Position numbers and translations under genes: made by a program. Source: Mycobacterium sp. JS623 (lineage in GTDB: Bacteria; Actinomycetota; Actinomycetes; Mycobacteriales; Mycobacteriaceae). From it: DNA of 64,000 nucleotides. Positions 47,311 to 56,218 of this stretch are shown here, piece by piece. How positions within the stretch are numbered: the stretch's first letter is position 1; each line of letters starts with the position of its first letter. Below the pieces are notes generated by a model. That model was not told the origin of the DNA. It worked only from the letters and a program-made list of their open reading frames with translations, and ran no database searches. Where the stretch lies: the NCBI RefSeq assembly GCF_000328565.1, contig NC_019966.1, positions 5,890,001-5,954,000 of the forward strand, read 5' to 3'.

Positions 47311-47880
47311 TCACAGAATTCCCGACCCCAATACGTCGCCGGCCAACCCGGCGACCACGGGCACGATGCCCAAACACACGAATGCCGGCAGATAGCACAG
47401 ACCCAGCGGCCCTGCGATCAACACTGAGGCCCGCTCCGCGGCAGCGGTCGCGGCGGCGGCCGCGTCATGGCGTGACTGGTCAGCCAGCTCCGCAACTCCT
47501 TGAGCCATGGCCGCTCCCGACGCCGCCGACCGCCTGGCGAGCCGCAACAATGCGTCGACGTTCTTGTCGGCCGACCCTGAGACAGTCGTCCACGCGGTCG
47601 ACGGTTCAGCGCCCAGCGCCAACAGGTCAGCGGCACGGCTCAACACTGCCGCCAGCGGGGCGGGCGCAGACGGCGCGGTCGCCGACGCGGCCGTCGATAC
47701 CGCCATCCCCGAGCGCAGGCACGCTGCGAGCACATCGAGACTGGAGGCCGCGGCCAATGGGTCATCGGTGCGTGCAGGCATTGACCGGCGCCGCACTACG
47801 CGCAACCCAGCCCGCACCCTGGGCCGCGAATCGGTACCGAGCATCAGTGCGGTGGCTAAAAGCAATGCGGCCCAACTCAT
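47311..47880 (-). CDS. tadC: TadC-like Flp pilus platform protein
   Basis: A 189-residue T2SSF-domain protein. A first membrane helix (WAALLLATALMLG) is followed by LAACLRSGMAVSTA... and RLARRSAASGAAMAQGVAELADQSR, then two closing helices (ASVLIAGPLGLCYLPAFVCLG and a C-terminal one). It forms the inner-membrane platform with TadB. ATG 47880 overlaps the tadB stop (ATGA). Confidence 0.85.
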   Translation of the reverse strand: MSWAALLLATALMLGTDSRPRVRAGLRVVRRRSMPARTDDPLAAASSLDVLAACLRSGMAVSTAASATAPSAPAPLAAVLSRAADLLALGAEPSTAWTTVSGSADKNVDALLRLARRSAASGAAMAQGVAELADQSRHDAAAAATAAAERASVLIAGPLGLCYLPAFVCLGIVPVVAGLAGDVLGSGIL

Positions 47881-48662
47881 ACCGACGCCCGCGCGGTGAT
47901 CCGATCCGACCAGAGCATTCCAGCGCAGACCAGCGCAATGCCGATGACCAACAGCCAGCCGCCAACCCCGTTCGACAGCAGGAAGCTCAGCGGCGCCGCG
48001 CCGATCAACTCGCCGAGGCCGATGCCGAGTAAAGGCAGGCCTGCGAGCACTACGGCGGTGGTGCGCGCGCCGGTCATCCCGGCGTCGACCCTCGCCGAGA
48101 ACCGCTCGCGCTCGACGACATCCTGTTGTGCGGTCTGCATCAGCGGCGCGATGGAGAGGCCGTGATCCTGAGCGAGTTGCCAGCACACGCCCAGTCGCTC
48201 CCAATGCGCTGGCAACGCCGAGCCGGCGGCCACGCCACGCAGACCCGAAGGAACATCGGCGCCGAGGCGGGCACGGGCGGCCACCGCCCGTAACGACTCC
48301 GCGACCGGGCCGTCGACCTCGGTAGCGGCGACACTGAACGCTGCAACCGGATGTGCGCCGGCACGTAGTTCGCCGACGAGGACTTCCAGTGCGCCTTGCA
48401 GCGCAGTGGATTCGGCCGCGCGCCGCTTCGCCCTGAGGTGCCTGCGCCTGCGGGTCCACCACGTGCCGCCGACGATCGCCAAGGTTGCCACGAGCCCGGC
48501 GGGTAGCACGATCGCCGACATCGCGGCCGAAACCCCCGCAAACGGCAATGCCGGTGGCCGACGTCGCGCCGACACCGCCAGCCCGAGCGCTTGGATCCTG
48601 CCGCGCGATGACGCAGGGAACACGACGAGCGCCAACGCCAGCGCGAGTAGCGCGGCACTCAT
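47877..48662 (-). CDS. tadB: TadB-like Flp pilus platform protein
   Basis: A 261-residue T2SSF-domain membrane protein. Helices lie at residues 2-18, about 45-65 and a C-terminal pair around GLPLLGIGLGEL and WLLVIGIALVCAG. The cytoplasmic segment contains LEVLVGELRAGAHPVAAFSVAA and GVCWQLAQDHGLSIA. Partner of TadC. ATG 48662 overlaps the tadA stop. Confidence 0.87.
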   Translation of the reverse strand: MSAALLALALALVVFPASSRGRIQALGLAVSARRRPPALPFAGVSAAMSAIVLPAGLVATLAIVGGTWWTRRRRHLRAKRRAAESTALQGALEVLVGELRAGAHPVAAFSVAATEVDGPVAESLRAVAARARLGADVPSGLRGVAAGSALPAHWERLGVCWQLAQDHGLSIAPLMQTAQQDVVERERFSARVDAGMTGARTTAVVLAGLPLLGIGLGELIGAAPLSFLLSNGVGGWLLVIGIALVCAGMLWSDRITARASV

Positions 48663-49819
48663 AGCACGCCCCGGCCGCGCAGCAGTGTCGTCAAAGTGTC
48701 TCTGCCGCAGCCGAATCCCGTTTCGACGTGCCAAGCGGTTACGACCTGGACGCGGCCGTCGTCGGTGCGGTCGAGTACTGCGATCTCGGTCAACCGACGC
48801 GCGCCGGGTCGGTCACGGCTGACGTGCAACAGCACCTGCACCGCCGCGGTCAGTTGACTGTGCAGTGCGGCGCGATCCAGCCCACCGAGAGCGGCAAGGG
48901 CTTCTAGCCGAGCAGGCACCTCGGCGGGGTTGTTGGCGTGCACGGTGCCCGCACCCCCGTCATGGCCGGTGTTGAGCGCGGCGAGCAGATCCACCACCTC
49001 GGCGCCGCGAACCTCCCCGACCACGATCCGGTCGGGCCGCATTCGGAGTGCCTGCCTGACCAGATCGCGGACGGTCACTTCGCCGACGCCCTCGACGTTG
49101 GCGCAGCGCGCGACCAGCTTGACCAAATGCGGATGGGCGGGCGCGAGTTCGGCCGCGTCCTCCACGCACACGATGCGCTCGTCGGCGGCAACCGCGCCCA
49201 ACACAGCGGACAGCAGCGTCGTCTTGCCCGCGCCCGTGCCTCCGGAGATGAGGAACGCCAGCCGCGCCCCGATGATGTCCGTGAGCAACGCGGCCGCTTC
49301 GCGCGCGATCGCACCGGAGTCCGTCAGCGTGGCCAGGTCCTGGGTGGCCGGCCGCAACACGCGCAGCGACAGACACGTGCCGCCACCAGCGATCGGTGGC
49401 AGCACAGCGTGCAGCCGGACGGTCAGTTGGCCGGCGCTGGTCAATTGGCCATCGACCCACGGCTGCGCCTCGTCCAGGCGCCGACCGGCCGACAGTGCAA
49501 GACGCTGTGCCAGCCGTCGTACCGCGGCTTCGTCTGCGAACCGAATTGCGCTGCGGCGCAACCCGTTACCGTCGTCTACCCATACCGCGTCAGGTGCGGT
49601 GACGAGCACGTCGGTGGTGCCGTCTGCACACAAGAGCGGCTCGAGGATGCCCGCGCCGGTCAGTTCGGTCTGAAGCACCCGCAAACTACTCAGCACTTCG
49701 GTATCGCCGAGCACTCCTCCGGACTCGGCGCGGATAGCGGCGGCCACCACGTTGGGCCGAAGCGGTCCCGACTCGGAGGCCAGCCGCTCACGCACCCGGT
49801 CAATAAGTGAGGCGCTCAT
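48659..49819 (-). CDS. tadA: TadA-type Flp pilus assembly ATPase
   Basis: A 386-residue secretion ATPase that powers pilus assembly. Walker A is ISGGTGAGKTTLL, the Asp box VCVEDAAEL, the Walker B region MRPDRIVVGEVRGAE, and the His box GTVHANNPAEVP. An N-terminal domain (VTAPDAVWVDDGNGLRRS) precedes. It starts at ATG 49819 overlapping the ssd stop; a longer frame reaching 50059 lies inside ssd and is rejected. Confidence 0.94.
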   Translation of the reverse strand: MSASLIDRVRERLASESGPLRPNVVAAAIRAESGGVLGDTEVLSSLRVLQTELTGAGILEPLLCADGTTDVLVTAPDAVWVDDGNGLRRSAIRFADEAAVRRLAQRLALSAGRRLDEAQPWVDGQLTSAGQLTVRLHAVLPPIAGGGTCLSLRVLRPATQDLATLTDSGAIAREAAALLTDIIGARLAFLISGGTGAGKTTLLSAVLGAVAADERIVCVEDAAELAPAHPHLVKLVARCANVEGVGEVTVRDLVRQALRMRPDRIVVGEVRGAEVVDLLAALNTGHDGGAGTVHANNPAEVPARLEALAALGGLDRAALHSQLTAAVQVLLHVSRDRPGARRLTEIAVLDRTDDGRVQVVTAWHVETGFGCGRDTLTTLLRGRGVL

Positions 49820-50886
49820 GCGGATGCCTGCCGACGCTGGTGCAGCATCGCGAGCACCCGCCGCGACGCGGTTGCCAGCGGCGATCGCCTCCGCAACTGC
49901 AGCCCGCCGCGCTCGAGCGCGTCTGCCACCCCGGGCTGCGCCCGCATCGCAGCCAGCAGAGGCAGTCCGACGATCCGCGCGACATCGGCTGAGCGCAGAC
50001 CGCCTGGCGACGGGCCACGCACCACCACACCGGAATTGGGATTCGCCGCCGAGACCCACGGCGCGAGCGCCGCGGCGGCAGCACAGGATCGGACGTCGGC
50101 CGGTGCGACCACCACGACGAGGTCGGCCGCGTCGAGCACCGCCTCCACCGCGCCCGTCGACCGCCGAGGCAGGTCACAAATCACCGTCGCACCGCCGCGA
50201 CTGCCTGCCTCGACCACCGCACCCAAGGGCGCGGCCCCGATGTCGCTGCCGGCGCGGCTGCCCGAAAGCACGCACACCCCGTTTCGTTGCGGCAACGCGT
50301 CCCGCAAGGCCGGGTAGCTCAGCCGACCGCCCTGCAAAGCCAAGTCCGGCCACCGCAGACCGGTCGCTGCCTCGCACCCGACGACGAGGTCGATGCCGCC
50401 GCCCCACGGATCGGCATCGATGAGCAGCGCGTCACAATTCGTCGTCGCCGACTGCGCCAGTGCGGTCGCAAAAACCGAGGCTCCTGCTCCTCCGCGACCC
50501 GCGATCACACCGACCACCGCGCCGCGCCGGTCCTCCTCGCGGCACGCGTCGGCGGCGTCGGACAGTTCGCTCATCAACTCGCCGTCATCAGCGGGCAGCA
50601 TCACGACCCGCTGCGCGCCCGCTGCGATGGCGGCCTGGAAATCGGAATCTGTGGGTTCGGACCCGACGACGAGGATCACCCGGCCGCGACGCGGCAATGC
50701 TCGGTCGGCGCAACGTCGGGCGGCCTCCGCATCCACCAAGACGGCCGCAGCGCCCGTCCACGCATTACGGCCGGACGGCTCCGACGCATGGACGATCGGC
50801 AGTCCGACGGCTGCCGCGACTCGGTCGACGTCGTCTCGAAGTGCGGGGTCTCCCACCATGGCCAAGGTCCCATTGGATGTGGTCAT
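49816..50886 (-). CDS. ssd: septum-site-determining protein Ssd (CpaE/MinD-like)
   Basis: A 356-residue CpaE/TadZ-like protein. A receiver-like N-terminal domain (residues 1-115) leads to a MinD/ParA fold with a deviant P-loop GRGGAGASVFATAL, in which the usual Lys is replaced by Ala/Gly, and LLIDADPWGGGIDLVVG as the Walker A' region. In pilus clusters such proteins position the assembly machinery at the pole. In M. tuberculosis Ssd (Rv3660c) overexpression blocks septation. ATG 50886 heads the tad operon. Confidence 0.92.
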   Translation of the reverse strand: MTTSNGTLAMVGDPALRDDVDRVAAAVGLPIVHASEPSGRNAWTGAAAVLVDAEAARRCADRALPRRGRVILVVGSEPTDSDFQAAIAAGAQRVVMLPADDGELMSELSDAADACREEDRRGAVVGVIAGRGGAGASVFATALAQSATTNCDALLIDADPWGGGIDLVVGCEAATGLRWPDLALQGGRLSYPALRDALPQRNGVCVLSGSRAGSDIGAAPLGAVVEAGSRGGATVICDLPRRSTGAVEAVLDAADLVVVVAPADVRSCAAAAALAPWVSAANPNSGVVVRGPSPGGLRSADVARIVGLPLLAAMRAQPGVADALERGGLQLRRRSPLATASRRVLAMLHQRRQASA

Positions 50887-51058
50887 GACCTCAGCCTGCA
50901 GCCGGCCGACGACACCCGGCCATCGTTGCTATGGCATCTGTGGATGAATGCGAAGCTGTGAACAGACCAAACAAACCATTTGGTATGTGCATAGTGAAAA
51001 TCGCATTCCGCAACTACTGGGACGCAAAGACCTTGTCCCCAATGCGAAAGAAACCCCC

Positions 51059-51155
51059 AAAAAGGGACGACCCCCGCCAGGGGGGGAGGAGGCGGAGGTC
51101 GTCGTGTATCAGCCCCGGGGGGTCGGGCTGATGCACACCCGGCATAAGCCGAGTA
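51059..51155 (-). ncRNA. 6C small RNA (B11)
   Basis: The minus-strand transcript has two hairpins with C-rich loops. Hairpin 1 is ATCAGCCC/GGGCTGAT (51132-51108) around a loop with six C. Hairpin 2 is ACGACC..GGTCGT (51102-51067) around a loop with seven C. Hairpin 2 is followed by CCC and five T, an intrinsic terminator. A -10-like TATAGT lies at 51167-51162, placing the 5' end near 51155. This structure and the position beside ssd match the actinobacterial 6C RNA (M. tuberculosis B11). 6C regulates targets by its C-rich loops pairing with G-rich ribosome sites. Confidence 0.93.
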
Positions 51156-51161
51156 ATGCTC

Positions 51162-51192
51162 ACTATACACACGCCATAGCGGATCGGCGCAA
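51162..51192 (-). promoter_or_regulatory. candidate promoter of 6C RNA
   Basis: TATAGT (51167-51162) as -10 with TTGCGC (51192-51187) 19 bp upstream on the minus strand. The -10 is convincing; the -35 is weak. Confidence 0.55.
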
Positions 51193-51315
51193 GTGCTGCT
51201 TGCCAGAGAAAGCACCCGATAGCAGGAAAGATTGCAGTCACCGCCACCTGTCGTGAACTGCCAATTTGTACACTCTATCGGCACTTGTCACGCCGCGGCC
51301 CCTATGCTGGGCGCT

Positions 51316-52173
51316 GTGACCGTATCGGAGCCGACGGCCGACGGGTCGATTGCGCCGCAACCACCAACAATGGCTGGCAAACCCATCCGGACCGCTGCCT
51401 TCTTCGATCTCGATAAGACGGTCATAGCCAAATCGAGCACATTGGCATTCAGCAAACCTTTCTTCGACCAAGGGCTAATCAATCGGCGTGCGGTTCTCAA
51501 GTCGACCTATGCGCAGTTCCTGTTCTTGATGTCGGGTGCTGATCACGACCAAATGGATCGAATGCGGTCGTACGTCACCAACATGTGCACCGGGTGGGAC
51601 GTCGAGCAAGTGAAATCGATCGTCGGCGAGACGCTGCACGACATCGTCGATCCGCTGGTGTTCGCGGAAGCCGCCGACCTGATCGCCGACCACAAGATCT
51701 GCGGGCGCGACGTCGTCGTCGTTTCGGCCTCTGGCGAGGAGATCGTCGCGCCGATCGCGCGGGCGCTGGGCGCCACTCACGCGATGGCCACCCGGATGGT
51801 CGTGGAAGACGGTCGCTACACCGGCGAGATCGCGTTCTACTGCTACGGCGAGGGCAAGGTGGAAGCGATCCGTCAGCTCGCCGCGCGCGAGGGCTACGCC
51901 CTCGAACATTGCTACGCCTACTCCGACTCGATCACCGATCTGCCGATGCTCGGCATCGTCGGCCACCCCACGGTGGTGAACCCGGATCGCGCGCTGCGCA
52001 AAGAAGCCGCGGCACGGGATTGGCCGGTGGTCACCTTCTCCAAACCGGTGTCGCTGCGCGATCGCATCCCTGCCCCGTCCGGCGCTGCCGTCGCAACCAC
52101 CGCTGCCGTCGGAGTGAGCGCCCTGGCGGCCGGCGCACTGACGTATTCGTTGCTGCGACGTTTCGCGTTTTAA
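51316..52173 (+). CDS. HAD-superfamily phosphatase (SerB-like, Rv3661-like)
   Basis: A 285-residue HAD phosphatase. Motif I is FFDLDKTVIAKSS, motif II VVVVSASGEE, motif III/IV GEGKVEAI and YSDSITDLPML. A hydrophobic C-terminal helix (VGVSALAAGALTYSLLRRF) may anchor it to the membrane. GTG 51316 (VTVSEPTADG) is chosen; an ATG at 51304 would add four residues. It corresponds to M. tuberculosis Rv3661. Such SerB homologues dephosphorylate phosphoserine or phospholipid intermediates; the substrate is not certain. Confidence 0.9.
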   Translation: MTVSEPTADGSIAPQPPTMAGKPIRTAAFFDLDKTVIAKSSTLAFSKPFFDQGLINRRAVLKSTYAQFLFLMSGADHDQMDRMRSYVTNMCTGWDVEQVKSIVGETLHDIVDPLVFAEAADLIADHKICGRDVVVVSASGEEIVAPIARALGATHAMATRMVVEDGRYTGEIAFYCYGEGKVEAIRQLAAREGYALEHCYAYSDSITDLPMLGIVGHPTVVNPDRALRKEAAARDWPVVTFSKPVSLRDRIPAPSGAAVATTAAVGVSALAAGALTYSLLRRFAF

Positions 52174-52236
52174 GCGCTACCCCGTGTAGTAGCTAGCGCC
52201 CCCTTGTAACGATCCCGAGTCACCGGCGATTGGGCC

Positions 52237-52265
52237 TTGATGTGACGAGGGTCACGGAGTACAAA
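52237..52265 (+). promoter_or_regulatory. candidate promoter of Ms1 RNA
   Basis: TTGATG (52237-52242), 17 bp, TACAAA (52260-52265). It predicts a start near 52271, the base where the transcript's closing helix begins. Confidence 0.55.
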
Positions 52266-52270
52266 GGAAG

Positions 52271-52574
52271 CACGGAAGCCTGGTGAGGCCAAGACCGAGC
52301 CGGAAGAGAAGGCTCGATCTCCCAAGCCCGGCTACCCAGCACGGATCCCGGCACCCACGCGGAGCACATACCGCGGAATAGGTAAAAGTGTTGCGGGCCT
52401 GCGTAATTGCGAAGAGCGGACGACCACGACGGCCCTTTGGGTGGGGTTGCAGTCGAGGCGCATCGCAAGGACGCCGAGGTCAACCCACGCAACCCAAAAA
52501 GCACGCTTGGTAACCGGAGTCCGTGCTAGCGGGCGGCGAGCCGAATCAGTTCGGAGCGTCGCCCGCTTCATTTT
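52271..52574 (+). ncRNA. Ms1 / MTS2823 RNA (6S-like, RNA polymerase core binding)
   Basis: A 372-bp gene-free stretch between the HAD gene and a convergent gene, where the abundant Ms1/MTS2823 RNA is found in mycobacteria (between Rv3661 and Rv3662c). The 5' end AGCACGGA (52269-52276) is perfectly complementary to TCCGTGCT (52520-52527), closing a long rod-like fold as in 6S-type RNAs. GCGGGCG..TCGCCCGC followed by TTCATTTT (52530-52574) looks like an intrinsic terminator, giving about 304 nt. Its 3' end would overlap the convergent gene's end by about 29 nt. Ms1 sequesters RNA polymerase core in stationary phase. Confidence 0.72.
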
Positions 52575-53325
52575 GCTGAGGGGCATGCGACGCCGTTCCC
52601 TGCGCGATCGACAGCGCCTCGCGCGCACCGGCATGCAACGCGCGGGCGCTCAACACAAGCCAGGCCGTCAAGCCGTCGGGCGTGCCCGACGAGAAGCCCC
52701 GCGCCGCGGCCCGGTAATCGCCGGAACGTTGCATCCAATACACCTCCGGCACGCCGAGGCCATGTGGGTCCAGCCCGCTGGCGATGGTGACCAGTCGCGA
52801 CACCGCCCTGGCCACCACGCCGTCGGCGCTGCCGAACGGCTCGAGCGTCAGCAGCTCGCCGTGGACGACCGCGGCCAGCACTGTCGCAGGCACGTTGGTA
52901 CCGCCCGTCACGATGTCTGCCAACAGCGCCAGCCGCGAGCCGACCTGGTCATCACCGCGTGGTCGGCCCAGCCGGTCGTCGTCGACGAGGTCGGCAGCTG
53001 CCAACGCGTGCAGTCGCGCGATGGCCTGTAGCGGGGCCCGCTGCCACACCCCCACCAACGACGTCGCGCCACCCTCCAACGCCTCCGAGACCCGCAGCGC
53101 CCCCGCCAGCACGGGGTCGGCTTCGCCGTCCTCGGACAGCTGCAACGAGCCACCGTCGAGCACCGACGACGCACGCGCGGCACGCAGCGAGGCCTCGGCC
53201 GCCGTCTTCGGCCAGCCCCGCAGATTGGTGCGGTGGCGATGGGCGCGGCCCAGCGCCTCGCGGGCTTCCTCGCCCGCCTCGGCCACACCGGGCAGCTCGA
53301 CCAGCGGGGCCAGCGGATCATTCAC
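52546..53325 (-). CDS. conserved actinobacterial protein (Rv3662c-like)
   Basis: A 259-residue protein with a helical N-terminus (PLVELPGVAEAGEEAREALG, HRHRTNLRGWPKTAAEASLR) resembling the N-terminal part of Fic-like actinobacterial proteins. The remainder is helical (LLADIVTGGTNVPATVLAAVV). It corresponds to Rv3662c by order. GTG 53325 is chosen because further upstream the frame would run into acs. The product and role are unknown. Confidence 0.8.
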   Translation of the reverse strand: MNDPLAPLVELPGVAEAGEEAREALGRAHRHRTNLRGWPKTAAEASLRAARASSVLDGGSLQLSEDGEADPVLAGALRVSEALEGGATSLVGVWQRAPLQAIARLHALAAADLVDDDRLGRPRGDDQVGSRLALLADIVTGGTNVPATVLAAVVHGELLTLEPFGSADGVVARAVSRLVTIASGLDPHGLGVPEVYWMQRSGDYRAAARGFSSGTPDGLTAWLVLSARALHAGAREALSIAQGTASHAPQQNEAGDAPN

Positions 53326-53403
53326 GGCAGCACAGGCTACTGCGTGCTGTCGAGCTGTGAGATGCCAACGTCGATGCAACGTTCGGTGACTACGCTCACA
53401 GAT

Positions 53404-55365
53404 ATGTCCGACGCGCACACCGAAGTTCAATCCGCCCACCCACCGTCGCCCGAGTTCACTGCGCAGGCCAACGCGACCGATGAGCTCTACCGCGCGGCCG
53501 AGGCCGATCGGCTGGCGTTCTGGGCCGAGCAGGCCAACCGGCTGTCCTGGGATACGCCGTTCGAGGAGGTGCTGGATTGGTCGGATGCCCCATTCGCCAA
53601 GTGGTTTGTCGGCGGCAAGCTCAACGTCGCGTACAACTGCGTGGACCGACACGTCGAGGCCGGCAACGGCGACCGGGTGGCCATCAAGTGGGAGGGTGAA
53701 CCCGGCGACAGCCGCGAGCTCACGTATGCGAATCTGCTCGCCGAGGTGAGCAAGACCGCCAATGCGCTGATCGAACTCGGGCTCGTCGCGGGCGATCGGG
53801 TGGCCATCTACATGCCGATGCTGCCAGAGGCGATCGTCGCGATGTTGGCGTGCGCGCGCTTGGGCGTGCTGCACTCGGTGGTGTTCGCCGGATTCTCGTC
53901 GACGGCGCTGGCGGCCCGCATCGAAGATGCCGAGGCCAAGCTGGTCATCACCTCCGACGGCCAGTACCGCCGCGGGCAGGCGGTGTCGCTGAAGGAGTCG
54001 GTCGACGAGGCCTTGGAAGCGGTCGAGACTGCGGGAAAAAGCCCGGTGGAGCACGTTCTTGTGGTGCGCCGCACGGGAATTGACACGCCGTGGACCGAAG
54101 GTCGTGACCTGTGGTGGCACGACACTGTGGACACGGCCTCCGACAAGCACACCCCTGAGGCGTTCGACTCCGAGCATCCGCTGTTTTTGCTCTATACCTC
54201 GGGAACCACCGGTAAGCCCAAGGGCATCATGCACACCTCCGGCGGGTACCTGACCCAGTCGTCGTACACGCACTACAACGTGTTCGATATCAAGCCGGAA
54301 ACCGACGTGTATTGGTGCACAGCCGATATCGGCTGGGTCACCGGCCACACCTACATCGTGTACGGCCCCCTGTCGAACGGGTGCACGCAGGTGGTCTACG
54401 AGGGCACGCCCAACAGCCCGAACGAGCACCGGCACTTCGAGGTCATCGAACGCTACGGTGTCACCATCTATTACACGGCACCGACGCTGATCCGGATGTT
54501 CATGAAGTGGGGTCGCGAGATCCCCGACGCGCATGACCTGTCCAGCCTGCGGCTGTTGGGCAGCGTGGGTGAACCGATCAACCCGGAGGCGTGGCGCTGG
54601 TATCGGGATGCGTTCGGCGGCAACAGAACTCCGGTCGTCGACACGTGGTGGCAGACGGAAACGGGTGCGATCATGATCTCACCGCTGCCCGGTGTCACCG
54701 CGGCCAAGCCAGGGTCGGCGATGCAACCGCTGCCGGGCATCTCGGCAAAGATCGTCGACGAGGAGGGCAGCGAGCTGGTGCCCGGCGCCGACGAGGCAGA
54801 GCATGTGACCGGCTATCTGGTGCTCGATCAGCCGTGGCCGTCGATGCTGCGCGGTATCTGGGGCGATCCGGAGCGGTACAAGGAGACGTACTGGTCGCGG
54901 TATGCCGACAAGGGCTGGTATTTCGCGGGCGACGGGGCCCGCGTCGACTCCGACGGGTCGATCTGGTTGTTGGGCCGCATCGACGACGTGATGAACGTGT
55001 CGGGCCACCGGATCTCGACGACGGAAGTGGAATCGGCGTTGGTCGGCCACTCCGGCGTGGCCGAGGCCGCGGTTGTCGGCGCCTCCGATGAGACGACGGG
55101 ACAAGGCATTTGCGCATTCGTCATTCTCGAGTCGCATGCCAAGGACAACGACAACATGGTCGAGGAGCTACGCAACCAGGTCGCCAAGGAGATCGGAAAG
55201 ATCGCGCGGCCGCGCGAGATTCACGTCGTGCCGGAGTTACCCAAGACCCGCAGCGGCAAGATCATGCGCAGGCTGCTGCGCGACGTTGCAGAGGGCCGCG
55301 AACTTGGTGACACCTCAACGTTGGTGGACCCCAGCGTGTTCGAAGCAATCAGCGCCAGCAAGTAA
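53404..55365 (+). CDS. acs: acetyl-CoA synthetase
   Basis: A 653-residue AMP-forming acetate-CoA ligase. Core motifs are YTSGTTGKPKGIMHT, TWWQTETGAIMIS, YFAGDGARVDSDG, and RIDDVMNVSGHRIST. The regulatory lysine near the end is in KTRSGKIMRR; acetylation by the cAMP-dependent mycobacterial acyltransferase blocks Acs in this genus. ATG 53404 is 78 bp from the divergent gene. It corresponds to Rv3667. The dipeptide-permease genes that lie between Rv3662c and acs in M. tuberculosis are absent here. Confidence 0.97.
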   Translation: MSDAHTEVQSAHPPSPEFTAQANATDELYRAAEADRLAFWAEQANRLSWDTPFEEVLDWSDAPFAKWFVGGKLNVAYNCVDRHVEAGNGDRVAIKWEGEPGDSRELTYANLLAEVSKTANALIELGLVAGDRVAIYMPMLPEAIVAMLACARLGVLHSVVFAGFSSTALAARIEDAEAKLVITSDGQYRRGQAVSLKESVDEALEAVETAGKSPVEHVLVVRRTGIDTPWTEGRDLWWHDTVDTASDKHTPEAFDSEHPLFLLYTSGTTGKPKGIMHTSGGYLTQSSYTHYNVFDIKPETDVYWCTADIGWVTGHTYIVYGPLSNGCTQVVYEGTPNSPNEHRHFEVIERYGVTIYYTAPTLIRMFMKWGREIPDAHDLSSLRLLGSVGEPINPEAWRWYRDAFGGNRTPVVDTWWQTETGAIMISPLPGVTAAKPGSAMQPLPGISAKIVDEEGSELVPGADEAEHVTGYLVLDQPWPSMLRGIWGDPERYKETYWSRYADKGWYFAGDGARVDSDGSIWLLGRIDDVMNVSGHRISTTEVESALVGHSGVAEAAVVGASDETTGQGICAFVILESHAKDNDNMVEELRNQVAKEIGKIARPREIHVVPELPKTRSGKIMRRLLRDVAEGRELGDTSTLVDPSVFEAISASK

Positions 55366-55384
55366 GTCTGGCCACCTCCCGCGA

Positions 55385-56086
55385 CTAAGTGGCCGCGGCA
55401 CCGACCGGGACGAAGCCCGAACCAGGTCGGTTCTTGGCGGTGATGTCGGCGAGCTGCGTGCTGAAAGACATGGTCACGGCAGGGGTGTGCAACGGAATGT
55501 ATTTGACGACGCACGTTGGCAACTCCTCGCTGAATGCGCCGTGGATCATGCCGACCAGCCGGTTGTTGACAGTGACCGGCGCGCCGGAGTCGCCGGGCTG
55601 ACCGCAGACCTGATTGACGATCGTGCCGGGTTGATCCCCCGGACCCCACGTCACACCGCACGAATAGCCCGTCGTGCGACCGAGTTTGCAGGCGACGTCG
55701 CCGAACACCGGATCCGGCCCGAGGCCGTCGATCTCAAAACCCTTGACGTTGTTGACCGGCTGCACCTTCTGCGGGTCGAACTGGATCACCGCATAGTCGA
55801 GGACGTCATTGCCCGCCACCATCGTGCCGAGCACGCCCGCAGCTTCAGCGCCTTCAGCGGAAACCTGTTCGCCGGGCCCGCCGCAGTGCGCTGAGGTGAA
55901 GCCGATGAGGTTGCCGCGATTGTCGTTGCCGATCGCGGTGAGCGTGCAGAACGTGTCGCCCTCGACCACGATGCCCGAACCGCCACCCAACGGAATCAGC
56001 CCGTCGGCGTGAGCGGACGGCACCAGCAGCGCACACAGCGCCACGATCACCGCGGGAAAAGTCAGACAGCGGACGATTGTCCTCAA
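55385..56086 (-). CDS. secreted trypsin-like serine protease (Rv3668c-like)
   Basis: A 233-residue S1-type protease with a Sec signal (residues 1-28, ending AHADG). The triad is visible: His in FTSAHC, Asp in NDVLDYAVI, Ser in GQPGDSGAP. Four cysteines can form two disulfides. It corresponds to Rv3668c, described as a possible secreted protease. TTG 56086 is the start; no strong ribosome site. It ends 19 bp from the convergent acs. Confidence 0.9.
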   Translation of the reverse strand: MRTIVRCLTFPAVIVALCALLVPSAHADGLIPLGGGSGIVVEGDTFCTLTAIGNDNRGNLIGFTSAHCGGPGEQVSAEGAEAAGVLGTMVAGNDVLDYAVIQFDPQKVQPVNNVKGFEIDGLGPDPVFGDVACKLGRTTGYSCGVTWGPGDQPGTIVNQVCGQPGDSGAPVTVNNRLVGMIHGAFSEELPTCVVKYIPLHTPAVTMSFSTQLADITAKNRPGSGFVPVGAAAT

Positions 56087-56218
56087 CTATCCAACCCCCA
56101 TCAACACGCCGCCCGTCCAATCAACCGGGCCAGTCTAACGTCGGCCGGGATCGTTTCCACGGACGCCACGTGGCAACATGAACGCGACTGACACCGTGAT
56201 GCGGGGAGGAAATGTTCC

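Noticed and set aside
47311..48462. 383-residue extended version of TadC
   Set aside because: The N-terminal part is a shadow of tadB; ATG 47880 overlaps the tadB stop as in the other junctions.
52546..54534. 662-residue extended version of the Rv3662c-like gene
   Set aside because: The N-terminal two thirds are antisense to acs; the real start is GTG 53325.
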